DNA from: Haloarcula sp.
Lineage (GTDB): Archaea > Halobacteriota > Halobacteria > Halobacteriales > Haloarculaceae
Direction: 5' to 3'
Assembly: GCA_028275075.1 (NCBI GenBank)
Contig: JAQCNK010000327.1
Span: 1-7,784 of the forward strand
DNA length: 7,784 nucleotides
Shown: positions 1 through 6,695 of the stretch, in pieces
How positions within the stretch are numbered: position 1 is the stretch's first letter
Layout of the letters: every line of letters begins with the position of its first letter
Notes under the pieces: model-generated
Seen by the model: the letters and a program-made list of their open reading frames with translations, nothing else
Database searches by the model: none
Told to the model about the DNA's origin: nothing
Position numbers and translations under genes: made by a program

Positions 1-1770
1 GAGTAGTGACGTAGTCACGAAGGCGGCGAGAACAAGGATACTGAGGCCGATACCCGCCCGAATCTGGCTCGAACCCTGGCTACCGGTGGCTCTCTCGTAG
101 ACGGTATCGGGATTTCTAACTGAGTTGATTATTTCTCGCGTCCCTGAGACAGTGACTCGGTCACCGAGGGCATAGAGTTCCGTGAGACCGACGACCAGTC
201 CGCGGGTGCCGTAGAACACTGCGGGATTAGTGAGGCGGTCGATATCTGGGACTCGCCCGAGTTTCGAGAGGGGCTTTTTTGTGAGAGCGAAACCGATGAG
301 ACCGGCGAGGGCAAGGACGACCCCCTCAATGATGTGCTCACGCGTGTAGGTATGGTAGACGTGCGAGACGACGGCTTTGCTAGTCACATCGAAGGGAAGC
401 AGGGCGAACAGTGCGCCGTCGAAGAGACCGTAGAAGACACAGAGGGCGGCGATGCTGACCATCGCTACCGCCTGCCCACGGTTGGCATCTTCAACGGTTC
501 CCTCGTACTCCCCGTGGAAGAAGGCGTAGTAGCCAAACTTGATGAACGACATGAACGTGCCGACACCCCCGATGTAGAGCAGCCACTCCAGTGTTGTCAG
601 CCCGCCGACGTAGAACGGCCCTTTCGCAAAGTCGTAGTGGCTCCCGGCGATGACGATCCCCTTGCTGACAAAGCCGTTAAACCCGGGGAAGCCGGCGATA
701 GAGAGCGCCGCGACAGTAAAGGCGCCGGCAGTGATCGGCATCTGTCGAGCAAGTCCACCGAGTTTCTTCAGGTTCTCTTCGCCGGTGCGGTAGACGACGA
801 CGCCGGCGGTCATGAACAACAGCCCCTTGTAGAGGATATGATTGAAAACGTGGGCGAAGGCGCCGGCCTGCGAGAGGGCCGTTCCGATGCCGACGCCGGC
901 GATCATGTAGCCCACCTGGGACTGGATATGGTAGGAAAGCAGCCGTCGCATGTCGTTCTGGAAGAGAGCGAACGTCGCCCCGAAGACGGCCATCCCACCG
1001 CCCATGTAGGCGATGGCGACGTTGCCGTCGGGGAACGCCCGGTACATCCCATAGACACCAGTCTTGGTGGTGAACACACAGAGGAAGACACTGGCGGCGA
1101 TATGTGGCCGCGGATAGGTATCCGGAAGCCAGGCGTGGAGCCCGATGAAGCCGACGTTGACGCCGATACCTATAGCGGCGAGTGCCGCGGGTAACCCTGG
1201 GGCAATCCCTGCTGTCGCGGGCCCACCCGTCACCGACCCGAACAGGAACGTCCCCTTGATGGCGTAGTTCTGCAGGATTGCGGCCATCAGCAGCGTCCCG
1301 CCGATGCCGTGGAAGATGGCGTACCGGTACCCGGCCCGCACTGCCGTCCCGCGGTAGTGCCAGACGAGCAGTGTGCTCGTCACGGCCATCAACTCCCAGA
1401 AAAAGAGGAGTGTGAGCCAGTCGCCAGCGAAGACCGCACCAAAGCTGGTGGCGACGTAGGAGTATGCGAACGCGGTCTGGACGCTCTCGGCCTCGCTGGC
1501 GTAGGAGTACAGCACCGCCACGACGCCGATGATGCCGAAAATGATGCCCATCAGCCGGGAGAAGCTGTCAACGTTCAGCAACACCGCATCGAAGCCAAGG
1601 AAGGTCGTCCGAAGGAACGCGCCGCTCGGGATAGCCCACGACCACGCTAACGCAGCCGCGGAGGCGACGATACCCAGCGCGTGACCGGCTTTCCGTGGCA
1701 AGACGGCAATCGCAAACGCCACGGCGAGCAGGATGACGACGGGCGGCACCGACGTAAGCGCGCTCGCCAT
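1..1770 (-). CDS. Third antiporter-like subunit (3' partial), helix-7 Lys replaced by Asn
   Basis: Translating the complement from the ATG at 1770 gives 590 codons with no stop before the left edge. It is a NuoL/M/N-family membrane subunit. LLFFWELMAV places E126 in helix 5. LHAWLPDTYPRPHIAAS at 211-227 is the loop after helix 7, and TKTGVYGMYR gives K236 in helix 8. AHVFNHILYKG gives H307, H311 and K315, and GFVSKG gives K370 in helix 12. The helix-7 lysine is missing: the aligned residue, seven before the His of the LHAWLP motif, is N205. After helix 14 (about 433-455) come a helix at 476-495, a polar stretch at 496-570 and a hydrophobic segment from 571. This resembles the NuoL lateral-helix arrangement. 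The start overlaps the previous stop by one base and has GGGGGTGAT 6 bases upstream. The stop is probably close, since family members are often a little over 600 residues. Confidence 0.93.
   Translation of the reverse strand, partial: MASALTSVPPVVILLAVAFAIAVLPRKAGHALGIVASAAALAWSWAIPSGAFLRTTFLGFDAVLLNVDSFSRLMGIIFGIIGVVAVLYSYASEAESVQTAFAYSYVATSFGAVFAGDWLTLLFFWELMAVTSTLLVWHYRGTAVRAGYRYAIFHGIGGTLLMAAILQNYAIKGTFLFGSVTGGPATAGIAPGLPAALAAIGIGVNVGFIGLHAWLPDTYPRPHIAASVFLCVFTTKTGVYGMYRAFPDGNVAIAYMGGGMAVFGATFALFQNDMRRLLSYHIQSQVGYMIAGVGIGTALSQAGAFAHVFNHILYKGLLFMTAGVVVYRTGEENLKKLGGLARQMPITAGAFTVAALSIAGFPGFNGFVSKGIVIAGSHYDFAKGPFYVGGLTTLEWLLYIGGVGTFMSFIKFGYYAFFHGEYEGTVEDANRGQAVAMVSIAALCVFYGLFDGALFALLPFDVTSKAVVSHVYHTYTREHIIEGVVLALAGLIGFALTKKPLSKLGRVPDIDRLTNPAVFYGTRGLVVGLTELYALGDRVTVSGTREIINSVRNPDTVYERATGSQGSSQIRAGIGLSILVLAAFVTTSLL
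121..300 (-). other. Polar linker of the third antiporter-like subunit, possible lateral helix
   Basis: These bases encode residues 491-550 of the third antiporter-like protein: the end of a hydrophobic segment, then KKPLSKLGRVPDIDRL, an amphipathic stretch around 519-535, and a polar run leading to a final hydrophobic segment at 571-590. In complex I NuoL a long helix lying along the membrane joins helices 15 and 16, and this stretch sits at the same place. The assignment is by position and character only. Confidence 0.4.
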
Positions 1771-3548
1771 CAGCCCATCACCCCCGGGAGCCCGCCGACG
1801 ACCGTCTCGACGATTCGGAGGAACACCGCCAGCCGCGGCACAATACCGAGCGCAAGTGACAGCGTGGCCGCGGTCAGGATTGGGCCGAGCATGAACCAGG
1901 TACTCTCCTGACCCAGCCAGCCCCGGTTTTCCCACCCACCCTCAGGCGGACCACTGTGGTGTTCTACGTCCTCATGGCGCATGCCGAGATGATCGACCTG
2001 TTCGGGCCGTGGCACCGAATCCTGTTCGTCCGACTCGGCGCTCGTCTCGTGTCTGTCACCGTCGTTGGTCAGGTCGGCCTCGCCTGCCGCTGACACCTCG
2101 GCCCCCTCACCGCTTGCAGTCGTGTCTCGGGGACCGTCGCTCCCTGCACCGCCGTCAGCAACCACTGCCTCCCGACCCCCGAAGACGGCACTGACGAGTG
2201 GTTTCTCGTCATGGTCCTCGGCCGTCTCGAAGTACGCCTGATAGACGATGGGCCAGAAGTAGGCGATGTTGAGCACGCCCGAGACCAGCAAGGCAGCGGC
2301 GAAGATGGCCTGTCCGCCCTCCAGTGCCCCGATAACGAGGTACCACTTGCTGACGAACCCCGCGACGAGTGGGATGCCGGCCATCCCCGCCGCGGCGACG
2401 GCGAAGGCGGCCATCGTCAGCGGCATCCGTCGTCCGATACCGGCCATATCGCTGATGTCGTCGGTGTGTGTCTCGACGTGGATGGCACCTGCACAGAAGA
2501 ACAGCGTGAGCTTCATGAACGCGTGGGCGGGGATATGGAGCAACCCGCCGACGAGGGCGTTGCCTTTGAGCAGCGCCAGTCCCAGGACGATATACGAGAG
2601 TTGGCTGATCGTTGAGTAGGCCAGCCGGCGCTTGAGGTTGTCCTGACGCAAGGCGATGACGCTGGCGGCGATAAGTGTAAAAGCTGCGACAGCTGCAAGC
2701 GGGAGTGCAACCCCCAGTTCGGCCATCAGGTCGGTACCGAAAACGTCCAGCACGACCCGGGCAATGCCGAAAACGCCACTCTTGACGACAGCGACGGCGT
2801 GGAGCAGTCCGGAGACCGGCGTCGGCGCGACCATCGCGTCGGGGAGCCAGGAGTGAGCGGGCATCAGGGCGGCCTTCACTCCGAAGCCGGCGGCGAGCAG
2901 AGCGAACGCGGCCTTCGCGAGCGTGGGGTCGGCCGTGGCAAGCGCCTCGATGCCGCCCGGCGTGAACGCGGTCGTCCCGGTCAGGAAGTAGACGAGCAGC
3001 GTGCCACCGAGGACGGCGACACCGCCACCGAACGTGTATGTGAGGTACTTCCGGCCGGCCGCGCGGGCCTCGTCACTCTCGTCGTGTGTAACCAGCGGGT
3101 ACGTCGACACCGTCAGCAGTTCGTAGAACACGAACAGCGTTAGCAGGTTGGCACCGAACGCCACCCCCATTGCGGAAGCGACGCTCGCCGCGAAAGAAGC
3201 GAAGTATCGGGTCTGTGCGTGTTCGCTCAGCCCGCGCATATAACCGATGGAGTAGAAACTGGTAACGACCCACAACAGACTCGCCAGCAGGCCAAACAGA
3301 ATACCCAGCGCATCGGCTCGCAACACGAGCGCCAGCCCGGAGCCGAAATCGGCGATACGGGTGACGTAGACCGTCCCCGAGAGCACGTTGGGAACCATGC
3401 TCGCGACGATGGCGAGTTTCGCCCCCGCCACGGTGAGGGTGACGCCCTCGCGGACGTTCGGTCGCGACTTCAGCGAGAGAATCACGGGGATGGCCAGTGC
3501 GCTCACGAGGACGGCAAGCAGCGGTCTGAGAGATGCGACGTCTGTCAT
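1770..3548 (-). CDS. Second antiporter-like subunit (NuoL/MrpA type) with a long acidic loop
   Basis: This is a 592-residue proton-conducting membrane subunit of the NuoL/M/N family. The pattern WLPDAMVAPTPVSGLLHA at 234-251 is the NuoL/MrpA form, not the MrpD form. It may therefore play the MrpA N-terminal role that the separate MbhD/E-like gene lacks, though databases may call it MrpD or MnhD. Proton-path residues seen are E143 (helix 5), K225 (helix 7), H250 and K256 (helix 8), H338/H342/K346, and K401 (helix 12, GFVSKWYLV). Residues 441-549 form a hydrophilic acidic insertion between helix 13 and the last helix (about 551-572), which makes the protein some 100 residues longer than MrpD. 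The ATG at 3548 overlaps the mrpD stop as ATGA and has no clear Shine-Dalgarno site. Its TGA shares one base with the next start (TGATG). Confidence 0.92.
   Translation of the reverse strand: MTDVASLRPLLAVLVSALAIPVILSLKSRPNVREGVTLTVAGAKLAIVASMVPNVLSGTVYVTRIADFGSGLALVLRADALGILFGLLASLLWVVTSFYSIGYMRGLSEHAQTRYFASFAASVASAMGVAFGANLLTLFVFYELLTVSTYPLVTHDESDEARAAGRKYLTYTFGGGVAVLGGTLLVYFLTGTTAFTPGGIEALATADPTLAKAAFALLAAGFGVKAALMPAHSWLPDAMVAPTPVSGLLHAVAVVKSGVFGIARVVLDVFGTDLMAELGVALPLAAVAAFTLIAASVIALRQDNLKRRLAYSTISQLSYIVLGLALLKGNALVGGLLHIPAHAFMKLTLFFCAGAIHVETHTDDISDMAGIGRRMPLTMAAFAVAAAGMAGIPLVAGFVSKWYLVIGALEGGQAIFAAALLVSGVLNIAYFWPIVYQAYFETAEDHDEKPLVSAVFGGREAVVADGGAGSDGPRDTTASGEGAEVSAAGEADLTNDGDRHETSAESDEQDSVPRPEQVDHLGMRHEDVEHHSGPPEGGWENRGWLGQESTWFMLGPILTAATLSLALGIVPRLAVFLRIVETVVGGLPGVMG
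1777..1785 (-). promoter_or_regulatory. Shine-Dalgarno site of the third antiporter-like gene
   Basis: GGGGGTGAT, one mismatch from GGAGGTGAT, lies 6 bases before the ATG at 1770. It encodes the last codons of the preceding gene. Confidence 0.65.
1902..2228 (-). other. Acidic, His-containing loop inserted between the last two helices of the second antiporter-like subunit
   Basis: These bases encode residues 441-549 of the gene at 1770-3548. Residues 441-540 contain 27 Asp/Glu, only 6 Lys/Arg and 6 His, with much Gly, Ser and Thr and no hydrophobic run. The stretch lies between helix 13 (ending near YQAYF at 436-440) and the last helix. If the usual NuoL topology holds (N-terminus outside), the loop faces the cytoplasm. 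MrpD has only about 18 residues at this position and the third subunit about 17. Near its start it carries REAVVADGG (459-467), very like REEAAVADGG in MrpD. Confidence 0.8.
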
Positions 3549-5020
3549 TGGATGAGTAGCGGCAGTGTTTCGTTCAAGAGCTGTTCAACTGCTGGAACAG
3601 CCGCGGTCAGCGCGACCGCCAAGATCGCGGCGATCACGACGACAGCGAGCATCCCAGTCGAGACGGATTCCCCGCCGTCCGCGACGGCTGCCTCCTCCCG
3701 GATGGTCGGCTCGGCGAAGTAGAGCCGTTCGCCGAGACGGGCGAAATAGGCAAGCGTCAACAGCGTGCTGAGCAACACGACGGCGACGACCGGCCAGATC
3801 TCGGCCTCAACGGCACCGACGAGGATATACCACTTGCCGACGAAGCCGATGGCAGGCGGGACCCCCACCATCCCGAGGGCGAGGACGGTGAACGCGCCCG
3901 CAGCGATGGGCGTCCTGCTCCCCATCCCTGCGTAGCCGCCGACAGTGTCGGCGCCTGTCTCGCGTTCGATGATGCCGCTGGCGGCGAACAGGCCCCCCTT
4001 CATCACGGCGTGGCCCACGAGGTGGACAGTCGCGCCGACGACGGCGATGGGCGTCGCAATGGTGAAGCCGACGATGACGAGGCCGAACTGCGACACAGAG
4101 GAGTACGCCAGCATGCGCTGGACGTTAGACTGGGCGACGGCCAGCGCCGACCCGGCGACGATACTGACCGATGCGACGGCGATGAGCGCCCACCGCGCCG
4201 CAGGCACCGCCGTCAGGAAGTTGACGGTAAAGACCGAGAACAGCAGGCGTGCAAGCGCGTAGGCCGACACCGTCGATACCAGCGCCGAGATGAACGCGCT
4301 GACGCTGTCAGGCGAGTTCGCGTAGGCGTCGGGCTGCCACGTGTGTAACGGGAACAACGCGACTTTCACCGTGAGCCCGCCGACCATCAACCCGAACGCC
4401 GTCAGGACAAGTGTCGAGTCGTAACCGACTGTAGCGAGTTTCGCGCTCATATCCGCCATATTGAGCGTCCCGGTCGCCGCCAGCGCATACCCCACGCCCA
4501 GCAGGTACAGCGAAGCACCGACAGTGCCGATGATGAGATACTTCAGGGCGGCGACGGCTGCGCTGGCTGCACGGCCGCTCGCGACGAGGCCGTAGGCGGC
4601 CAGGCCCGTAATCTCTAGGAAGACGTAGAGGTTGAACACGTCGCCGGTCACCGTCATCCCGGTGAGCCCGGTGACCAGCAGGAGAAACTGGCTGTAAAAC
4701 GTATTCTCGTGTGGGCCAGCGTGTCGCGCGTACGCGAGCACACCGAGCGAGATGGCACTGATGAGCGCCACAACCGAGAGCGAGAGCCCGTCGACGACGA
4801 GTTCGATACCGTAGGGTAGTGCGAACCCGCCGACGGCGTAGGAGACGACGCCGTCGGACCAGACCTGCTCCGCAAGGAGGCCCACGAGCGTTGCGTGGCC
4901 GGCCATCGTGAGGACGGCGATGGGCCAACCGGCGCGGTCAGTGTAAAGGCTTGCCACCAGCGGCACGGCACCGCCGATGATCGGCACAACGACCAGCAGG
5001 ACGGGGAGATGCTCAATCAT
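3545..5020 (-). CDS. mrpD: Mrp antiporter subunit D, proton-conducting
   Basis: This is a 491-residue member of the NuoL/M/N-MrpA/D family with about 14 predicted helices, the normal size for MrpD (MbhH). The polar residues of the proton path are all present: E136 in helix 5 (LYVFLE), K219 in helix 7 (TVKVALFPLHTWQPDAYA), H333/H337 with K341 (VHLVGHAVMKGGLF), and K396 in helix 12 (GFVGKWYIL). The NVQRMLAYSSVSQ motif is at 299-311. A short acidic loop at about 436-453 (motif EEAAVADGG) separates helices 13 and 14. The ATG at 5020 has GGAGGAG 7 bases upstream and overlaps the mrpC stop by 8 bases. As the first of three antiporter-like genes, next to mrpC, it fits MrpD better than MrpA. It ends in an ATGA overlap with the next gene. 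Confidence 0.95.
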   Translation of the reverse strand: MIEHLPVLLVVVPIIGGAVPLVASLYTDRAGWPIAVLTMAGHATLVGLLAEQVWSDGVVSYAVGGFALPYGIELVVDGLSLSVVALISAISLGVLAYARHAGPHENTFYSQFLLLVTGLTGMTVTGDVFNLYVFLEITGLAAYGLVASGRAASAAVAALKYLIIGTVGASLYLLGVGYALAATGTLNMADMSAKLATVGYDSTLVLTAFGLMVGGLTVKVALFPLHTWQPDAYANSPDSVSAFISALVSTVSAYALARLLFSVFTVNFLTAVPAARWALIAVASVSIVAGSALAVAQSNVQRMLAYSSVSQFGLVIVGFTIATPIAVVGATVHLVGHAVMKGGLFAASGIIERETGADTVGGYAGMGSRTPIAAGAFTVLALGMVGVPPAIGFVGKWYILVGAVEAEIWPVVAVVLLSTLLTLAYFARLGERLYFAEPTIREEAAVADGGESVSTGMLAVVVIAAILAVALTAAVPAVEQLLNETLPLLIQ

Positions 5021-5387
5021 AGTATAGCTCCTCCAGGGTGTCTTCGTCGAGTGTGCCGTACTCCGAGTAGATACGGACGATGAGTGCCAGCGCCACCGCG
5101 GTCAGGCTCACTCCGACGACGATGGCAGTCAGGATGAGGACGTGTGGCAGCGGGCTCACGTAGGGCCCGCCACCCTTCGTTACGACCGGCGGGTTGGCGC
5201 CGGTCCGGTACGCCAGCGTAATGAAAAACAGGAAGATTCCCGTCTGGAAGATGTTCATGCCGATGACCTTCTTGACGAGGTTCGGCGACTCGATGAGCAT
5301 GTATAGCCCGATGCCAAGCAGCAGGACGACCGCGTAGTAGTTGTACCGGCTCGTCAACAGATCTAACTGGAGAACGTCGACTGTCAT
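5013..5387 (-). CDS. mrpC: Mrp antiporter subunit C (NuoK-like)
   Basis: This is a 124-residue NuoK-family subunit (MbhG-type) with three helices: about 17-33, 42-60 and 82-106. Helix 1 ends with a glutamate (E33), and the conserved NLVKKVIGMNIFQTGIFLF follows at 36-54. PLPHVLILTAIVVG at 79-92 is the classic MrpC motif, and it is followed by a TAVALAL stretch. The C-terminus is strongly acidic, as is common in haloarchaeal proteins. MrpC links the small-subunit part to MrpD, as NuoK does to NuoN in complex I. GGAGG lies 7 bases before the ATG at 5387, which overlaps the mrpB stop as ATGA. Its own TGA overlaps the mrpD start in an 8-base ATGATTGA. Confidence 0.96.
   Translation of the reverse strand: MTVDVLQLDLLTSRYNYYAVVLLLGIGLYMLIESPNLVKKVIGMNIFQTGIFLFFITLAYRTGANPPVVTKGGGPYVSPLPHVLILTAIVVGVSLTAVALALIVRIYSEYGTLDEDTLEELYYD
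5028..5034 (-). promoter_or_regulatory. Shine-Dalgarno site of mrpD
   Basis: GGAGGAG lies 7 bases before the ATG at 5020, inside the codons for the acidic MrpC tail. Confidence 0.75.
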
Positions 5388-5851
5388 CGCTCGCCCTCCC
5401 CGACGACGTGGCCGAACCCGGCCGCAAGCAGGAAAAAGAGCCCGATTGCGACGGCGGCGACGATACCACCGATACCGAGTTCAACCAGTTCGATTCCGTA
5501 CTTGCTGGCCTTGGCGTAGTACGGCAGGTACTCGTTGTACTGGAGGAAGTTGCCGCCCAGAGCGATAGCACCCAGCCCGATGCCGGCAAAGACGAGCACG
5601 CCACCCGAGGCCAGCGCAGCGACGACGCGCACGTCGAGCCACTGTCGCGTGGAGTCGATACCGTAGGCGAACGCGAGCATCATCACGACTGAGCCGGCGA
5701 TAACGCCGCCCTGGAAGCCGCCGCCGGGCGTGTCCGCACCGTGGAACATGATAAACAGGGCAAAGGTGAGAACGAACGGGGCGACGACCCGAACCGTCGT
5801 CATGATGATCGTCGACTCGACGTACAGCCCTGGCTCCTCGTCAGCGCTCAT
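5384..5851 (-). CDS. mrpB: Mrp antiporter subunit B
   Basis: This is a 155-residue MrpB/MnhB (MbhF-type) membrane subunit. It has four predicted helices: about 18-36, 48-64, 76-98 and 122-146. The family signature GADTPGGGFQGGVI is at 38-51, between helices 1 and 2, and IELVELGIGG at 120-129 opens the last helix. The start is the ATG at 5851-5849. It has the best Shine-Dalgarno site in the window (GGAGGTG, 5 bases upstream) and overlaps the upstream TGA as ATGA. The same frame stays open for about 200 codons further upstream, to 6448, but that part is an Arg-rich shadow of the MbhD/E-like gene and is not coding. It ends in an ATGA overlap with mrpC. Confidence 0.95.
   Translation of the reverse strand: MSADEEPGLYVESTIIMTTVRVVAPFVLTFALFIMFHGADTPGGGFQGGVIAGSVVMMLAFAYGIDSTRQWLDVRVVAALASGGVLVFAGIGLGAIALGGNFLQYNEYLPYYAKASKYGIELVELGIGGIVAAVAIGLFFLLAAGFGHVVGEGER
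5395..5399 (-). promoter_or_regulatory. Shine-Dalgarno site of mrpC
   Basis: GGAGG lies 7 bases before the ATG at 5387, within the last codons of mrpB. Confidence 0.7.
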
Positions 5852-6387
5852 GCGAACACCTCCCGGCGTAGCACGGAGAGGGCAACGACGCCGGCCGAGA
5901 ATACGACGACGGCCTCTCCGAGCGTGTCGAAGCCACGATACGCTGCCAGCACCGCTGTCACCGCATTTTTCACCTGCGTCTCTTTGTAGGCGTGTTCGAG
6001 GTAATACTGGGTTATCTCCCCACCGGCAACGGGTGCAGTCGGATCGCCGATGGCCGGCAGCGACGGGACTGTGGCGCCCAGCGCCACGACGAACGCACCG
6101 ACGAACAGTACAGTCCGCCACCGGATCGGTTCGAACAACCGGTCGGTCTCCGGCGTCACCGTGTTCGCCAACGCCAAGATGAACAGTATCGTCATGATAC
6201 CGGCACCGACGGCGGCCTCGGTCAGCCCCACATCGGGCGCCTGGAGGACGAGCCAGATGATGGAGATGCCCAGGCTGTAGGCCGCAAAGGCGATGACCGC
6301 TGCCAGTGTGTCCTTGAGCAGCGCCGCGCCAACAGCACAACACAGGACGAACACCAGCAGTGCCCCCTGGAGCAGCGTCAGGCTCAT
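5848..6387 (-). CDS. MbhD/MbhE-like (DUF4040) subunit, equivalent to the MrpA C-terminal part
   Basis: This is a 179-residue membrane protein. Residues 1-75 match the DUF4040/MbhD module: three helices with the motif QAPDVGLTEAAVGAGIMT at 49-66. Residues about 90-179 match the MbhE module, with YRGFDTLGE at 150-158 before a last helix. In bacterial Mrp systems both modules form the C-terminal part of the large MrpA protein; here they are a separate gene, as in many archaeal systems. In Mbh/Mrp structures this part lies beside MrpC and MrpG and is implicated in the sodium path. I chose the ATG at 6387 over the in-frame one at 6408, because it has GGAGGA 6 bases upstream and forms an ATGA overlap with mrpG. 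It ends in another ATGA overlap with mrpB. It may appear in databases simply as a DUF4040 or MnhB-like protein. Confidence 0.92.
   Translation of the reverse strand: MSLTLLQGALLVFVLCCAVGAALLKDTLAAVIAFAAYSLGISIIWLVLQAPDVGLTEAAVGAGIMTILFILALANTVTPETDRLFEPIRWRTVLFVGAFVVALGATVPSLPAIGDPTAPVAGGEITQYYLEHAYKETQVKNAVTAVLAAYRGFDTLGEAVVVFSAGVVALSVLRREVFA
5857..5863 (-). promoter_or_regulatory. Shine-Dalgarno site of mrpB
   Basis: GGAGGTG, a full match to the archaeal anti-Shine-Dalgarno core, lies 5 bases before the ATG at 5851. It fixes the mrpB start inside a much longer open frame. Confidence 0.8.
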
Positions 6388-6695
6388 GAGTCGTCCTCCG
6401 TCGTCCACGGCTCGATTCCCTGATCGTCTGCCGCCCGGGCGATAGCATGGGCTGCGGTGGGGTTCGTGATAAACATGAAGACGACCAGGAAGACGGCCTT
6501 GATTATCGAGAGCCCCGACTCAAGGGCCAGGGCGGCAGCGCCGATGGTGAGCACTGCACCGAGGGTGTCGCTTTTCGACGCCGCGTGTGCCCGGGTGTAT
6601 ATATCGGGCATCCGGACGATGCCGATTGCGGCGACGCCACCGAAGAAGGCGCCAAGCAGGGCTAACCCGACGATGGCCCACTCGACTGGTGTCAC
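6384..6695 (-). CDS. mrpG: Mrp antiporter subunit G (GTG start)
   Basis: This is a 103-residue MrpG/MnhG/PhaG-family membrane subunit (MbhC in archaeal hydrogenases). It has three predicted helices (about 5-25, 45-60 and 62-78). The diagnostic motif RMPDIYTRAHAASKSDTLG is at 28-46, and a hydrophilic acidic tail covers about 86-103. The start codon is GTG at 6695-6693, overlapping the mrpF TGA in the four bases GTGA. A GGGGGTG lies 4 bases upstream. No other start gives the complete first helix with the family length. It ends with TGA at 6386-6384, overlapping the next gene by four bases. Family assignment is secure. Confidence 0.95.
   Translation of the reverse strand: MTPVEWAIVGLALLGAFFGGVAAIGIVRMPDIYTRAHAASKSDTLGAVLTIGAAALALESGLSIIKAVFLVVFMFITNPTAAHAIARAADDQGIEPWTTEDDS
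6394..6399 (-). promoter_or_regulatory. Shine-Dalgarno site of the MbhD/E-like gene
   Basis: GGAGGA lies 6 bases before the ATG at 6387. It favours this start over the in-frame ATG at 6408. Confidence 0.7.

Noticed and set aside
334..1194. Long open frame of 286 codons on the plus strand
   Set aside because: It lies fully antisense to the third antiporter-like gene, has a charged low-complexity composition (Asp, Glu, Gly, Arg, His) and no recognisable domain; such mirror frames are common in GC-rich haloarchaeal DNA.
1902..2228. Acidic loop as a separate gene or an inserted mobile element
   Set aside because: The frame reads through without interruption, codon use matches the flanks, and I see no inverted or direct repeats at the edges.
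3219..3722. 167-codon open frame on the plus strand
   Set aside because: It is antisense to the junction of mrpD and the second antiporter-like gene, low in complexity, with no conserved motif.
4308..4928. 206-codon open frame on the minus strand inside mrpD
   Set aside because: It is an Arg-rich out-of-frame shadow of mrpD, without membrane character or known motifs.
5017..5604. 195-codon open frame on the minus strand across mrpB and mrpC
   Set aside because: It is a shadow frame crossing two well-supported genes; Ser/Arg-rich with no family signature.
5852..6448. Upstream extension of the mrpB frame by about 200 codons
   Set aside because: The added residues are Arg/Gly/His-rich and overlap the MbhD/E-like gene; a GGAGGTG site and an ATGA overlap mark the real start at 5851.
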